A stretch of DNA of 64,000 nt from Candidatus Hydrogenedentes bacterium UBA2224 (lineage in GTDB: Bacteria > Hydrogenedentota > Hydrogenedentia > Hydrogenedentales > SLHB01). The position numbers and the translations under genes are program-made. Under the pieces are notes generated by a model. The model ran no database searches, was not told the DNA's origin, and saw nothing but the letters and a program-made list of their open reading frames with translations. Position 1 is the first letter of the stretch. Each line of letters opens with the position of its first letter. Where the stretch lies: the NCBI GenBank assembly GCA_002348185.1, contig DDYW01000058.1, forward strand, positions 5,085 through 69,084, written 5' to 3'. Of this stretch, positions 25,241 to 34,336 are shown piece after piece.

Positions 25241-27574
25241 GTGCGACCCTGGGTTCGGAACACGCTGGAACATCTGGTTTGCCTCCTGGCCGTGGCGGCC
25301 GGGGCGCTGGCGGTGCTGTACCCGGTTCTTCTCGAGAACCGCATTCCCATGCCCGCGGGGGACACGCTGTTCGCGCCGCCCTGGGAACAGGCCCGCCCGA
25401 CGGGCCTGGAAGCGGCGGGCCAGCCCAGTCCCGCCGCGGCGCGCCAGCATTATCCCTGGTACGCGTTCCTTTCGGACACGGTATCGCGTGGCGATTCGCT
25501 TCTGTGGAATCCGCTTGAAGGCTGCGGGACGCCGTTTTTTGCTTTGTGGCGTTCCCGGTGCCTCTCGCCGTTCACCCTGCCGTTCTGTTTTGCGCCGCCG
25601 GAGACGGCGCTCCCGGTGTCGGCCTTTCTGAAACTTGTGGCGGCGGGGGCATGCGCCTTCATTGCGGGGCGCCGCCTGGGATTCGCCCCGCCGTTGTCGT
25701 TGTTTATCGGTTTTTCGTTTCAGTTGAGCGCCCCGTTTTTCTACTGGCTCGATTCGCCGTTTTCGGACACGCTGCCGTGGCTGCCGCTGCTGGTGATCTT
25801 CGTGGACCGCCTGGCCCTGGGCCGGATCCATTACTGGCCGTATGGCGCTCTGGTGCTGGCGCTGATGCTCCTGGGGGGCGAGCCGGAAGCGGTCGGCGGT
25901 CTGTTCGTCATCACCTTGGTGTTCATCATTGCCCGGAACCTGCTGGGACAACGCGGGTACACTCAACTGTTCGCCAGCATCAGCACGTACGTCATCGCCG
26001 TGGTGGCGGCGGTGGCGCTGTGCGGCATTCAGATCGTCCCGTTTTACGAGCTTGCGCAGGCGTGCGTGTCGTCGGGCAGCCTCGAACCGGTCGCTGACCT
26101 CAAGCTGAGCCATCTGGCGGCGCTGTTCCTGCCGCATCTGTTTGGGCGCTCGCCGTACGCGCTCGCGGAAAGCGCGTTGTGCTCCCAGACCCGCATCGCC
26201 CTGCTGCTCCACGCAGGCATCATTCAGCTCTCCCTCCTCCCGCTGTGGTTTGCCGTGCGGCGCTACTCGCCCCCGCCGCAGCGGCACCGCATCGAGGCGC
26301 TGCTGATCGCCTCGGCAAGCGGGCTCGTACTGGCGGCGCTGGCCTGGATGCCGCTCGCGGGGATGTTTCCATTCCGATACCTCCGGCCGGAGCACCTGCT
26401 GGGGGCAGGCGCCCTGTTCGTGGCCATTGCCGCGGCGGCCGCGGCTGAGGAATGGCTGCTGCTCGACGCGGATGGCTGCAAGCGGACCTTGAAACGCCTG
26501 GTGGCGCTTCTGCCGGTGTGTTTCGTTGCGGCGGTCCTCATCAGCGCCCTGGGCTGGCAAAGCGCACGGGCACACAACCTGAATCTTCTGGGCCAGGCCC
26601 TGGTTCCGGCCGTCTTTTTCGTGTTGACCGTCGTGCTGGTATTCGTGACGATGCTGAAACCGTCCCAGCGGTTCATGGGATATGCGTTGTCGGTTCTGGC
26701 CGTAGTGCAAGCGCTGGCCGTGTTCCACCCGGGGACCGGATATCCGGCGTTTCCAGCGGCGGAAGAGCTTTTCCCCCGCACGCCGTTCATCGACGCGCTT
26801 CAGGAAAACAGCTATCGGACGGGCGGAAGCCTCCGTCTCAAGGAATGGCCCTTGACCGGCAATCTGGTGCCTCAGACCTACGCGCCCGGCGGCGTGGTGC
26901 TGAAACGCCACCAGGCCTTCTTTGGCGCCGCGGAACACCAGCCGCTGCTGATGCGGCGGGCGGGCTCGCGCAATTTCGTGCTTACGAAAGAGGACATTCA
27001 AGGGCCGTTCGCGCCCATTCGGCCGTTGTTGCGCCTGAAGCATGTGTTGCCCTCCGGCGCAGGGATTTTTGAGGATCTGGAAGCCAAACCGCGCGTCTGG
27101 CTTACGTTTGAATGGCGGCCCGTGGAGACCTTCGACCCGGCCCGGCTTGACAGCGCGTTGCCGCCCCAGATTGAAGGGCCCGTGCCCCCGCCGGTGGAAG
27201 GCGCCCAAAACGCGGTGGCGGCGGTCCTGCCCGAAAGCGGCAACACATTTGTGCGCATAGCGGTTGAATGCGACAAGCCGGGGGTCCTGTATCTGGCCGA
27301 CACCTGGTACCCGGGCTGGAACGCCCGCATCAACGGAAAACCGGCGGCGATCTTCCCCATTGACGGGCTGTTCCGGGGAATGCACGTTCCGGAAGGAACC
27401 AGCACGGTCGAGATGACTTACGAACCGCGCAGCCTGGTCATCGGGGGGTGGACCAGTCTCGCCGGAGCCATCCTGACTTCGGGGTTTATTCTGTATCTGG
27501 CCATTCGATGGCTCGTGAAGCGGTACCGCGCCCGCAAACTGGAGCGGGAACTTCAAGCGTCCCCGATGCCGTAG
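25241..27574 (+). CDS. YfhO-family integral membrane protein
   Basis: A 777-residue protein with about a dozen hydrophobic segments in the first 510 residues, then a roughly 240-residue external domain and a final membrane segment (TSGFILYLAIRWLV). It resembles the YfhO family: an early external loop with PAGDTLFAPPWEQ and ARQHYPWYAFLSD, and the C-terminal YLADTWYPGWNARINGKPA block. YfhO proteins are linked to lipoteichoic acid or surface glycan glycosylation in Bacillus and Listeria; the role in a Gram-negative host is unknown. The start is a GTG at 25241 with GGGAGG 6 bases upstream. It follows lpdA by 16 bp, probably on the same transcript. Confidence 0.85.
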   Translation: MRPWVRNTLEHLVCLLAVAAGALAVLYPVLLENRIPMPAGDTLFAPPWEQARPTGLEAAGQPSPAAARQHYPWYAFLSDTVSRGDSLLWNPLEGCGTPFFALWRSRCLSPFTLPFCFAPPETALPVSAFLKLVAAGACAFIAGRRLGFAPPLSLFIGFSFQLSAPFFYWLDSPFSDTLPWLPLLVIFVDRLALGRIHYWPYGALVLALMLLGGEPEAVGGLFVITLVFIIARNLLGQRGYTQLFASISTYVIAVVAAVALCGIQIVPFYELAQACVSSGSLEPVADLKLSHLAALFLPHLFGRSPYALAESALCSQTRIALLLHAGIIQLSLLPLWFAVRRYSPPPQRHRIEALLIASASGLVLAALAWMPLAGMFPFRYLRPEHLLGAGALFVAIAAAAAAEEWLLLDADGCKRTLKRLVALLPVCFVAAVLISALGWQSARAHNLNLLGQALVPAVFFVLTVVLVFVTMLKPSQRFMGYALSVLAVVQALAVFHPGTGYPAFPAAEELFPRTPFIDALQENSYRTGGSLRLKEWPLTGNLVPQTYAPGGVVLKRHQAFFGAAEHQPLLMRRAGSRNFVLTKEDIQGPFAPIRPLLRLKHVLPSGAGIFEDLEAKPRVWLTFEWRPVETFDPARLDSALPPQIEGPVPPPVEGAQNAVAAVLPESGNTFVRIAVECDKPGVLYLADTWYPGWNARINGKPAAIFPIDGLFRGMHVPEGTSTVEMTYEPRSLVIGGWTSLAGAILTSGFILYLAIRWLVKRYRARKLERELQASPMP

Positions 27575-27592
27575 GACTTCCCGGAACCGCGA

Positions 27593-28726
27593 CTACGACT
27601 TGCCGCTTTGCCCGTCTTCCGAAAGCTTTTCGTCAATTCTCCCGACGGGTTCCATGCCGAGTTCGAGGGCGCGCCGGTAATACCGCCGTGCCGACGCGGC
27701 ATCCCCCTTCTCGATGGCATGCCACCAGGCGAGGTTCATGTGGGCCGGGGCGAATTCCGGCCATTGTTCGGTAACCGCCGTCGCGGTTGCGATGGCCGCG
27801 GCGAGTTCCCCCATGTGGCCCTGGGTCACCGCGATGCCGCAGTGGGCGGCGGGATACTCCGGGTTCAGCGAAATGGCCTTCCGGTAATGCTGCAGGGCCT
27901 CTTCGAAGTCCTTCCGCATCAGGGCCAGTTCGCCGAGATGAAATTCGCCGAGAGCGTTTTCGGCGAGCCCCAGATTCGCGACCAGGGCGGCCGCGGCCCC
28001 CGCGGCCGCCTGCTCGAAATCCGCCCGCAACGACCGGCCCCCGGTTTGCCACTTTGCGAGGGCATCATCCTCCACCGTCAGACGCGCCCCCTTGATTCGC
28101 GGCGTCATGCGGTCGGTCGGATCGCCGAGACGGTCATACGCCATCACGGGCGCCACCGTGGCCACGATCTCGTTGGCCCACAGCGCGTGCCCGGAAGGGA
28201 GTTCGACCATACGGCCGTCGAGCTTCACGGCCAGGGTGGCGTCATGGCCGAATATCCCGTGCGTCGACCGGAGCCGCAACAGCACGTCGTGTCCGGCCCG
28301 TGCAAGACCGTCGTAGTAGGCGGAGAAGGCGTCCCGTCTGCTGTCGAATCCGGCGGTGCTCGGCAACGGCGCTGCCTGAGCCAGGGCGGGCCCGCCGGCT
28401 TCGGCAAGCGTCGTTTCCAGGGCCTTGGCCAGGATGGCCGCGGTGTCGTCTTCGCCGATCAATTCCTGAATCCGGCTCCGGTACCGGGCGTTCACGACGG
28501 CATCCACTCCGGTTCCCAGGACGAGCCCGGCCGAACCCGCAAGGCGCAGACTTCTGCCCGCGGGCGACATGGAGACCACGAGTTCGGTGTTGGCCTGTTG
28601 CAGCGACCATACGGGAGCGGCGGCCTCGCGCAGGTTCAGCTCCGGGGAACGGCCCGTTGTAGCGCAGCCCGCGGCAAACAGCACCATGCCCGTCAAGACA
28701 ACACACGCGAACGGCCGACGCATCAT
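27593..28726 (-). CDS. TPR-repeat lipoprotein, unknown function
   Basis: About 377 residues. The N-terminus is a lipoprotein signal with lipobox FAAGC and CATTG following. The middle part is a predicted soluble domain with no recognised family. The last 130 residues form three TPR units (ENALGEFHLGELALMRKDFEEA; LQHYRKAISLNPEYPAAHCG; WPEFAPAHMNLAWWHAIEKG). Start: adjacent ATGs at 28726 and 28723 behind AGGAGAAGTC; the frame stays open far upstream, but that part is antisense to pruA and has no SD. The stop is 18 bp from the convergent YfhO-like stop. It probably mediates protein contacts at the outer membrane. Confidence 0.8.
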   Translation of the reverse strand: MMRRPFACVVLTGMVLFAAGCATTGRSPELNLREAAAPVWSLQQANTELVVSMSPAGRSLRLAGSAGLVLGTGVDAVVNARYRSRIQELIGEDDTAAILAKALETTLAEAGGPALAQAAPLPSTAGFDSRRDAFSAYYDGLARAGHDVLLRLRSTHGIFGHDATLAVKLDGRMVELPSGHALWANEIVATVAPVMAYDRLGDPTDRMTPRIKGARLTVEDDALAKWQTGGRSLRADFEQAAAGAAAALVANLGLAENALGEFHLGELALMRKDFEEALQHYRKAISLNPEYPAAHCGIAVTQGHMGELAAAIATATAVTEQWPEFAPAHMNLAWWHAIEKGDAASARRYYRRALELGMEPVGRIDEKLSEDGQSGKS

Positions 28727-28941
28727 GACTTCTCCTCTCGGGCTTCCCGCCCGGGAAACCGTGGTTTGCGGCGTGGGGTACACGAAGGCCCTCGTGCCCC
28801 GCCGCCGGGGGGACAGACGCCGTATGCTACCCGCGTGCAGGTCCCGGCGCAAGCTTGCCTCCGGAGCGCGCCCTCCCCCGGCGAAGCTGGAACAGGCGCG
28901 GAAACGCCGTGTCGCGCTCCCGCGCCCGGCAAGGGCCCGCC

Positions 28942-30573
28942 TTACTCTCCGTTCATATGCGGATACCGGTACTGGGTTGGCGGCAGGAAATTCTCCTTGA
29001 TGGACCTGGGCGAGACCCAGCGTTCGAGGTTCAGCCACGACCCCGCCTTGTCGTTGGTTCCGGAGGCGCGGCTGCCGCCGAACGGCTGCTGCCCCACCAC
29101 GGCGCCGGTGGGCTTGTCGTTGATGTAGAAATTGCCCGCGGCATTCACGAGGGTCTTTGAGGCCTTCACAATGGCGGCCCGGTCCTGAGCGAAGATAGCG
29201 CCCGTCAACGCGTAGGGGCTGGTCCTGTCGCACAGCTCGAGCGCCGCCTCATACTGCTTCTCGGGATACACGTGAACCGTCAACACCGGCCCGAAGATCT
29301 CCTCGCACATGAGCCGAGATTTCGGGTCCGGACTCAGCACGACCGTGGGATCAACAAAATACCCCTCGGAATCGTCGTACTTCCCCCCGGCGAGAATCTC
29401 GAGTTGCGGGTCGCTGTGGGCAAAATCGATATATCCCGAGATACTCCGGAACGCCGCGCCGTCGATCACCGCGCCCATGAAATTCTTGAAGTCGCACACG
29501 TCGCCCATGTCGAGCGTCCCGAGCTGGTCGAGCAGGCGCTCCTTCAATGCGGGCCAGATGGAATCGGGGATGTACGCGCGGCTGGCGGCCGAGCATTTCT
29601 GCCCCTGGTACTCGTAGGCGCCGCGGATCAGACCGGTACACAGGGCATCGACGTCCGCCGAGGCGTGAGCGAAAATGAAATCTTTGCCGCCGGTCTCTCC
29701 CACGATGCGCGGGTAGGAGTAATACTTTCGGATGTCGGACCCGACCGCGAGCCAGATCGTCGAAAAGACCTTGGTGCTGCCGGTGAAATGGATGCCGCCC
29801 AGGTCGAGGTGATCGAGTACGGGCGGGCCGATGGTGTCGCCGGGGCCGGGCACCATGTTGATCACCCCGTCCGGCAGGCCGGCCTCTTTGAGAAGCTTCA
29901 TGATGTAGTGGGCGGGCAACACGGCGCTCGACGCGGGTTTCCAGACCACCGCGTTGCCCATGAGGGCCGGGGCGGTGGGCAGGTTGCCGGCGATGGAGGT
30001 GAAGTTGAACGGTGTGATGGCAAAGACGAACCCCTCCAGCGGGCGGTGTTCCAGGTAATTGAGCACCTGGTGACTGGAGATGGGCTGGTCGTCGTAGATC
30101 TGCGTCATGAAATAGGGATTGAAGCGCCAGAAATCGATCAGTTCGCAGGCGGAATCGATCTCGGCCTGCCAGCACGTCTTGCTCAGGCAGAGCATCGTGG
30201 CCGCGTTCAGGATCTGCCGGTACTTCCCCGACAGCAGTTCCGCGGCCTTCATCATGACCGTGGCGCGGTCCGACCAGGGCATCAGGGCCCAGTCGCGCTT
30301 GGCCGCGTTCGCGGCGTCGATGGCCTGGTTGGCATGCAGGGCGTTGGCCTGGTGATACTGGCCCAGCAACTGGGAGCGGTTGTGCGGACAGCGCATGTCG
30401 ATCCGTTTTTCCGACTTGATCTCCTTGCCCCCGATGACGATGGGGACCTCGACGGGATTCGCCAGCATGTCTTTGAGCACCGCCTGCAGTTCCGCCCGTT
30501 CTTTGCTTCCGGGCGCATAATTCAGGGCCGGCTCATTCTTTGGCAGGGGAATGTGGAACAGTCCGTTGAACAT
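28942..30573 (-). CDS. pruA: L-glutamate gamma-semialdehyde (1-pyrroline-5-carboxylate) dehydrogenase
   Basis: A 543-residue aldehyde dehydrogenase that oxidises glutamate semialdehyde, from proline or ornithine, to glutamate. The sequence has the ALDH4 layout: EGFVFAITPFNFTSIAGNLP at 180-199, WKPA at 211-214, HFTGSTKVF at 262-270, the base E293 in GETGGKDF and nucleophile C327 in GQKCSAASRAY. The length equals the stand-alone bacterial/eukaryotic type, not the PutA fusion. The ATG at 30573 follows GAGGAGGGAGA; an in-frame extension to 30606 lacks an SD. No proline dehydrogenase gene is nearby. A perfect 8-bp stem-loop lies at 30592-30611 in the leader. Confidence 0.96.
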   Translation of the reverse strand: MFNGLFHIPLPKNEPALNYAPGSKERAELQAVLKDMLANPVEVPIVIGGKEIKSEKRIDMRCPHNRSQLLGQYHQANALHANQAIDAANAAKRDWALMPWSDRATVMMKAAELLSGKYRQILNAATMLCLSKTCWQAEIDSACELIDFWRFNPYFMTQIYDDQPISSHQVLNYLEHRPLEGFVFAITPFNFTSIAGNLPTAPALMGNAVVWKPASSAVLPAHYIMKLLKEAGLPDGVINMVPGPGDTIGPPVLDHLDLGGIHFTGSTKVFSTIWLAVGSDIRKYYSYPRIVGETGGKDFIFAHASADVDALCTGLIRGAYEYQGQKCSAASRAYIPDSIWPALKERLLDQLGTLDMGDVCDFKNFMGAVIDGAAFRSISGYIDFAHSDPQLEILAGGKYDDSEGYFVDPTVVLSPDPKSRLMCEEIFGPVLTVHVYPEKQYEAALELCDRTSPYALTGAIFAQDRAAIVKASKTLVNAAGNFYINDKPTGAVVGQQPFGGSRASGTNDKAGSWLNLERWVSPRSIKENFLPPTQYRYPHMNGE

Positions 30574-30987
30574 AATCTCCCTCCTCTTGCTCAGGCGTGA
30601 GGCCACGCCTGGCCGCCTTGTCCATCCCCCTTACGTACGGGCCGCAAACCGCAGCATCGGCCCGTCCCGGGGCATCCCAGGCATGCCTTGAGGTCCCGAC
30701 AATACCGCCCCTGCCCCCTTCACATGCCGCACCGTGTATGCCCCCGGAATTCGGATGGAATTCTTTCCGTTGTAGGCCAGTCCCGTGGGAATGTCAAGTG
30801 TCCCCGGGCTCCGATGTCCCCGGGCTCCGAATCGCCCGAGTGGCCGCGCGAGTAGGTGTATCTCGTGCGGACGGGGCAGCGTGCCACGGCCGGTTCATGC
30901 ACGCTGTGCGCATGGCCGGAGGTGTATTTTTCCGCAGCCTTTGATAGGCTGCTTAGACGACAGGAAGCAGACGAAAGGGGAACAGCC
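30574..30987. other. 414-bp divergent intergenic region with two hairpins and a tandem duplication
   Basis: No gene seen. It separates pruA (minus) from the secreted glycosidase-like gene (plus). It contains a perfect 8-bp hairpin with loop AGGC at 30592-30611, a 16-base tandem duplication at 30799-30830, and a perfect 7-bp hairpin with loop TTGAT at 30934-30952 in the leader of the downstream gene. Neither hairpin is followed by a T-run. No clear promoter boxes. Confidence 0.6.
30799..30830. repeat. Perfect 16-bp tandem duplication
   Basis: TGTCCCCGGGCTCCGA is present twice, at 30799-30814 and 30815-30830, with no mismatch. The TGTCCCCG core is shared with the REP-like element at 1-53 and 34223-34260, so it may be a remnant of that family; that link rests on a short match only. 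Confidence 0.8.
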
Positions 30988-33387
30988 ATGCGTAAGCATC
31001 ATCGGCTCACCTGGTATAGCATTGTGATTACCACGTTACTCACGGCCGCGCCGGCTTTCCCGGGGCACGCTGCCGATGCACCCGGGCGGCTCGATGTGTC
31101 CGGGGCGACCGTTGTGGTCCGGTCTGGCGAGCGCCCGCCGGCGGAACAGATGGCCGCGACGGTGCTGATTGAGGAGGTGGCAAAGCGTACCGGGCTGCAC
31201 TGGGCGGAGTCGCACACGTGGCCGGATTCCGGGCCGGTGATCGCCATCACCGTGGCCGGAGCCGCGCCGGAATGGCCGCGCGAGATCCCGAAACGCCCGG
31301 GCGACAGCCTCCCCGAGCAGAAACCGGAGGGGTTCCGGCTGTACGTCGAGCAGCAGAGTGACGCGGCGCCCACGGTCTGGCTCATCGGCGCCGACGCCCG
31401 CGGCGCGCTGTTTGCGGCGGGACAGTTTCTTCGCGGCATGACGTGGGGCGAAGGGCGGGTATCGTTTCCGGCCGAGCTCGACGTGTGCACCTCCCCGGCC
31501 TACCCCATCCGCGGCCACCAGCTCGGGTACCGGCACACCGCGAATGCCTATGACGCGTGGGACGTGGCGACCTACGACCAGTACATCCGCGAACTGGTCC
31601 TGTTCGGCGCGAATTGTGTGGAGAACATTCCCAGCCAGGACGATCCCGGCCCGCATGCCCGGGTGCCGCGCGAAGAAATGAATGTGGCCATGGCGCAGAT
31701 ATGCCAGCGGTACGGGATTGATTACTGGGTGTGGATCCCGGCGGGATTCGATCTGAACGACACGGACCAGCGCGCCGAATCTCTGGCCGAACTCGACGAT
31801 TTCTTCCAGACATGCCCGTTGTTGAGCGCGGTCTTCATTCCGGGCGGCGATCCTGGCGACAACCCGCCCGGCCTGTTGCTGCCGTATGCGGCCGAGATGG
31901 CGGCCCGTCTGCAGGAACACCATCCCGCCGCGAAAATCTGGATTTCGCTCCAGGGTTTTGATGCGGGCAAGGTGGATGCCTTTTTCGCCTGGCTCGACGC
32001 GCAGCAGCCGGACTGGCTGGGAGGTCTAGTGCACGGGCCGTCCAGTCCGTCGCTGGCCGAAACGCGCCGGCGGCTGCCAAGACAGTACGGCCTGCGACAC
32101 TATCCCGACATTACGCACAGCCTCATCTGCCAGTACCCGGTGTACTGGTGGGACCAGGCGTTCGCGCTGACCCTGGGCCGGGAATGTCCCAACCCGCAGC
32201 CCGCGTGGTACACGCACGTCCACAACTGGTACGCGCCCTGGACCGACGGGTTTCTGAGCTACTCGGACGGCATCAACGACGACGTGAACAAGGCGGTCTG
32301 GAGCCGGCTGGGCTGGGACCCCGCCACCGAACCACGCCAGACCTGCCTCGAATACGCGAACGTCTTCTTCGGCTCGGGTGTCGCGGAACGGGCCGCGGAC
32401 GGCATCCTCGCGCTCGAAAAGAACTGGGAAGGCGTGCTCGCCGACAACGGGGCCGTGGACGCCACGCTGATGCAGTGGCAGGCGCTGGAGGCCGTATCGC
32501 CGCGGCTCGGCAACAACTGGCGTTGGCAATTGTGCCTGCTGCGGGCGTACTTCGATGCGTATACCCGTCACCGGCTCCTGTATGAAACCCGGCTCGAATC
32601 GGACGTGAATGAGCTCCTCGCGCAGGCCCCGGTGCTGGGCGCCGCGGCCGCCATGGAACAGGCGGAAGCCATTCTGAAGCTGGCCGAAACCCAGCCGGTC
32701 AGGGCGGACTGGCGGCAGCGGATCGAGGAACTGTGCGTCGCCCTGTTCGATTCGATCGGGTACCAGACCAGCGTGCCGCGGTTCCAGGCGCGCAACGGGG
32801 AACGGGGCGCGATCCTCGACTACGTCGACCGCCCGCTCAATAACCGCTGGTGGCTCGAAGACGAGTTCCAGACGATCCGCGAATTCTCTACGGAAGAAGA
32901 CAAGCTGGCGCGGCTGGAAGTCATCCGCACATGGGAATCGCCGGGTCCCGGGAGTTATTACGACGATATCGGCAACGTGGCGCAGATGGAACACGTAGCG
33001 CTGCCGCCGGGCCCCTGGGTGGAACCGGATCTCGTGGAATTGCGCAATCCCCATTTCCCCTGGGTCGAAGACGGGTTCAGCCGGGCGCGTCTGTCGTGGC
33101 TCTGTCTGATGCGGTGGCCCGAGAAACTCGCCTACCGCGGGCTCGCCCCCGAGGGGGAGTACCTTCTGCGCGCTACGGGCAGCGGCGGGTTGCGGCCAAT
33201 CGTGGATGACGTCGCCCTCGTGCCCTCGGCATATCCCCGGGAACGGGGCGCGTTCAAGGAGTTCCCGATTCCTCCCGAGCTCATTGCCGACGGAGAGATC
33301 GCCGTCACGTTCGGGGACATCGACGAATACCACCTCAACTGGCGGCAGTGGTCGTACCTCGCGGAGGTGTGGCTGATCAGGAAGTAG
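30988..33387 (+). CDS. Large secreted glycosidase-like protein (GH67/GH20-type fold)
   Basis: A 799-residue exported protein. A signal peptide (residues 1-28) is followed by a small alpha/beta domain (about 33-165: ATVVVRSGERPPAEQMAATV ... VWLIGADARGALFAAGQFL), the pattern of the N-terminal domain of GH67 glucuronidases and GH20 hexosaminidases. A barrel-like domain begins at YPIRGHQLGYRHTANAYDAW and includes VENIPSQDDPG, GIDYWVWIPAGFD and VFIPGGDPGDNP. The C-terminal 350 residues are helical plus a beta-rich end. Acidic residues in the FIPGGDPGD strand are candidates for catalysis. ATG at 30988 after AAAGGGG. The exact GH family is unresolved. Confidence 0.72.
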   Translation: MRKHHRLTWYSIVITTLLTAAPAFPGHAADAPGRLDVSGATVVVRSGERPPAEQMAATVLIEEVAKRTGLHWAESHTWPDSGPVIAITVAGAAPEWPREIPKRPGDSLPEQKPEGFRLYVEQQSDAAPTVWLIGADARGALFAAGQFLRGMTWGEGRVSFPAELDVCTSPAYPIRGHQLGYRHTANAYDAWDVATYDQYIRELVLFGANCVENIPSQDDPGPHARVPREEMNVAMAQICQRYGIDYWVWIPAGFDLNDTDQRAESLAELDDFFQTCPLLSAVFIPGGDPGDNPPGLLLPYAAEMAARLQEHHPAAKIWISLQGFDAGKVDAFFAWLDAQQPDWLGGLVHGPSSPSLAETRRRLPRQYGLRHYPDITHSLICQYPVYWWDQAFALTLGRECPNPQPAWYTHVHNWYAPWTDGFLSYSDGINDDVNKAVWSRLGWDPATEPRQTCLEYANVFFGSGVAERAADGILALEKNWEGVLADNGAVDATLMQWQALEAVSPRLGNNWRWQLCLLRAYFDAYTRHRLLYETRLESDVNELLAQAPVLGAAAAMEQAEAILKLAETQPVRADWRQRIEELCVALFDSIGYQTSVPRFQARNGERGAILDYVDRPLNNRWWLEDEFQTIREFSTEEDKLARLEVIRTWESPGPGSYYDDIGNVAQMEHVALPPGPWVEPDLVELRNPHFPWVEDGFSRARLSWLCLMRWPEKLAYRGLAPEGEYLLRATGSGGLRPIVDDVALVPSAYPRERGAFKEFPIPPELIADGEIAVTFGDIDEYHLNWRQWSYLAEVWLIRK

Positions 33388-33446
33388 GGCCGACAGCCAT
33401 GCGCGCCGCAGCGGTAACCGGCCCGAAAACCTTTATTCGCAGCGGG

Positions 33447-33475
33447 TTGCACCGTCCTGGCCAGCGGCCTATACT
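33447..33475 (+). promoter_or_regulatory. Predicted sigma-70 promoter
   Basis: TTGCAC at 33447-33452 and TATACT at 33470-33475 with a 17-base spacer; four of six and five of six consensus matches. The start site would be near 33482, leaving a leader of about 16 bases before the ATG at 33498. Confidence 0.68.
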
Positions 33476-33497
33476 GACCTGAAACAGGGGAGTGTTG

Positions 33498-34199
33498 ATG
33501 CAAGCCGAAGACAGACCGATCCATTTCTCCGCGGAGCTCCTGCATTTGCCGTGCAAGCACGAGGTGTCTGTGCTCCAGAAACTCTATTTTGACCTGTCGC
33601 AGACACGGGAGGCGGCGTACGACAATACGGATTTCAGCCTGCCGGGCCGGTTCCGGTTTTTCTCCAGGCGCGGGGCCAGAACGCTCTCGACCTTTCTTTT
33701 TCTGCCAGACCGGTTCATGCTGGCCGAGGAATGGGTCGATATCCCGCTGTCGGATTTCCTCACGAAGCTCGAACGGGCAGCGGGACTGACCATGGACGCC
33801 CTGAACATCCCGTTTCTCCCCGCGCACACGGTGACGTTGCGGACGACGTTTGCCCTGACCCATTATGACGACGCGCGCCGGTTTCTGCTGGACCACGTCT
33901 GCAATCAGGAAGATCGGCTCGGGCCGTATTTCCGGCGGCCGATCGCGGTCGGCGGCCTCCGGCTGGTGTTCCCCGAGACCCCGGAACACCCCAGTTCCTA
34001 CAACGTGGTCATCGAGTCCTTCCGGCAAAGCCAGCATGAGGTCTATGTCGAGGTGAAAGGCGTTTTCGCCCGGCAGCGCGTGACGCGGGACGGACTGAGC
34101 CTTATTGCGGACAATTTCCGCGCGGTCCAGGGCTTCGTCGTCGACAGCATTTTCCCGTTCCTGAACCAGTACGACACAGCCCGGGAAAACTGGGCGTAA
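33498..34199 (+). CDS. Conserved-looking hypothetical cytoplasmic protein
   Basis: A 233-residue protein without signal peptide or membrane segment. It has mixed alpha/beta composition, with strands such as RFRFFSRRGARTLSTFLFL and HTVTLRTTFALTHYDDARR. I do not recognise a domain. The ATG at 33498 has AGGGGAG 5 bases upstream; TTG and GTG codons 3 and 6 bases earlier are also in frame. It has its own promoter (33447-33475), and the nearest downstream gene, a glycosyltransferase, starts about 140 bp later beyond a REP-like element, so this may be a single-gene unit. The well-placed promoter and SD argue that it is real. Confidence 0.7.
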   Translation: MQAEDRPIHFSAELLHLPCKHEVSVLQKLYFDLSQTREAAYDNTDFSLPGRFRFFSRRGARTLSTFLFLPDRFMLAEEWVDIPLSDFLTKLERAAGLTMDALNIPFLPAHTVTLRTTFALTHYDDARRFLLDHVCNQEDRLGPYFRRPIAVGGLRLVFPETPEHPSSYNVVIESFRQSQHEVYVEVKGVFARQRVTRDGLSLIADNFRAVQGFVVDSIFPFLNQYDTARENWA

Positions 34200-34222
34200 C
34201 CGCACCGCATCTCATTGCGCGA

Positions 34223-34260
34223 AAGCGCCGTTCGCGGCGCGATTACGTGTCCCCGTTCGA
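34223..34260. repeat. REP-like element, copy B
   Basis: Matches bases 16-53 of the window at 34 of 38 positions, same orientation. The inner 5-bp GCGCC/GGCGC stem is conserved while two of the four differences fall in its loop, as expected for a structured element. The left arm seen in copy A is missing, so this is a truncated or half copy. Confidence 0.65.
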
Positions 34261-34336
34261 ATGCCATCTGAACGTTTGGCCGGAAATGCAGCGGGCGTTT
34301 CCGGGGTAGATGCCACGTGCCCACATGCCTGGAGAT

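Noticed and set aside
25154..27556. Long antisense open frame (800 codons) over the YfhO-like gene
   Set aside because: High GC creates open antisense frames. Composition is Arg/Gln/His-rich, it has no SD and no recognisable domain, and the plus-strand protein is clearly real.
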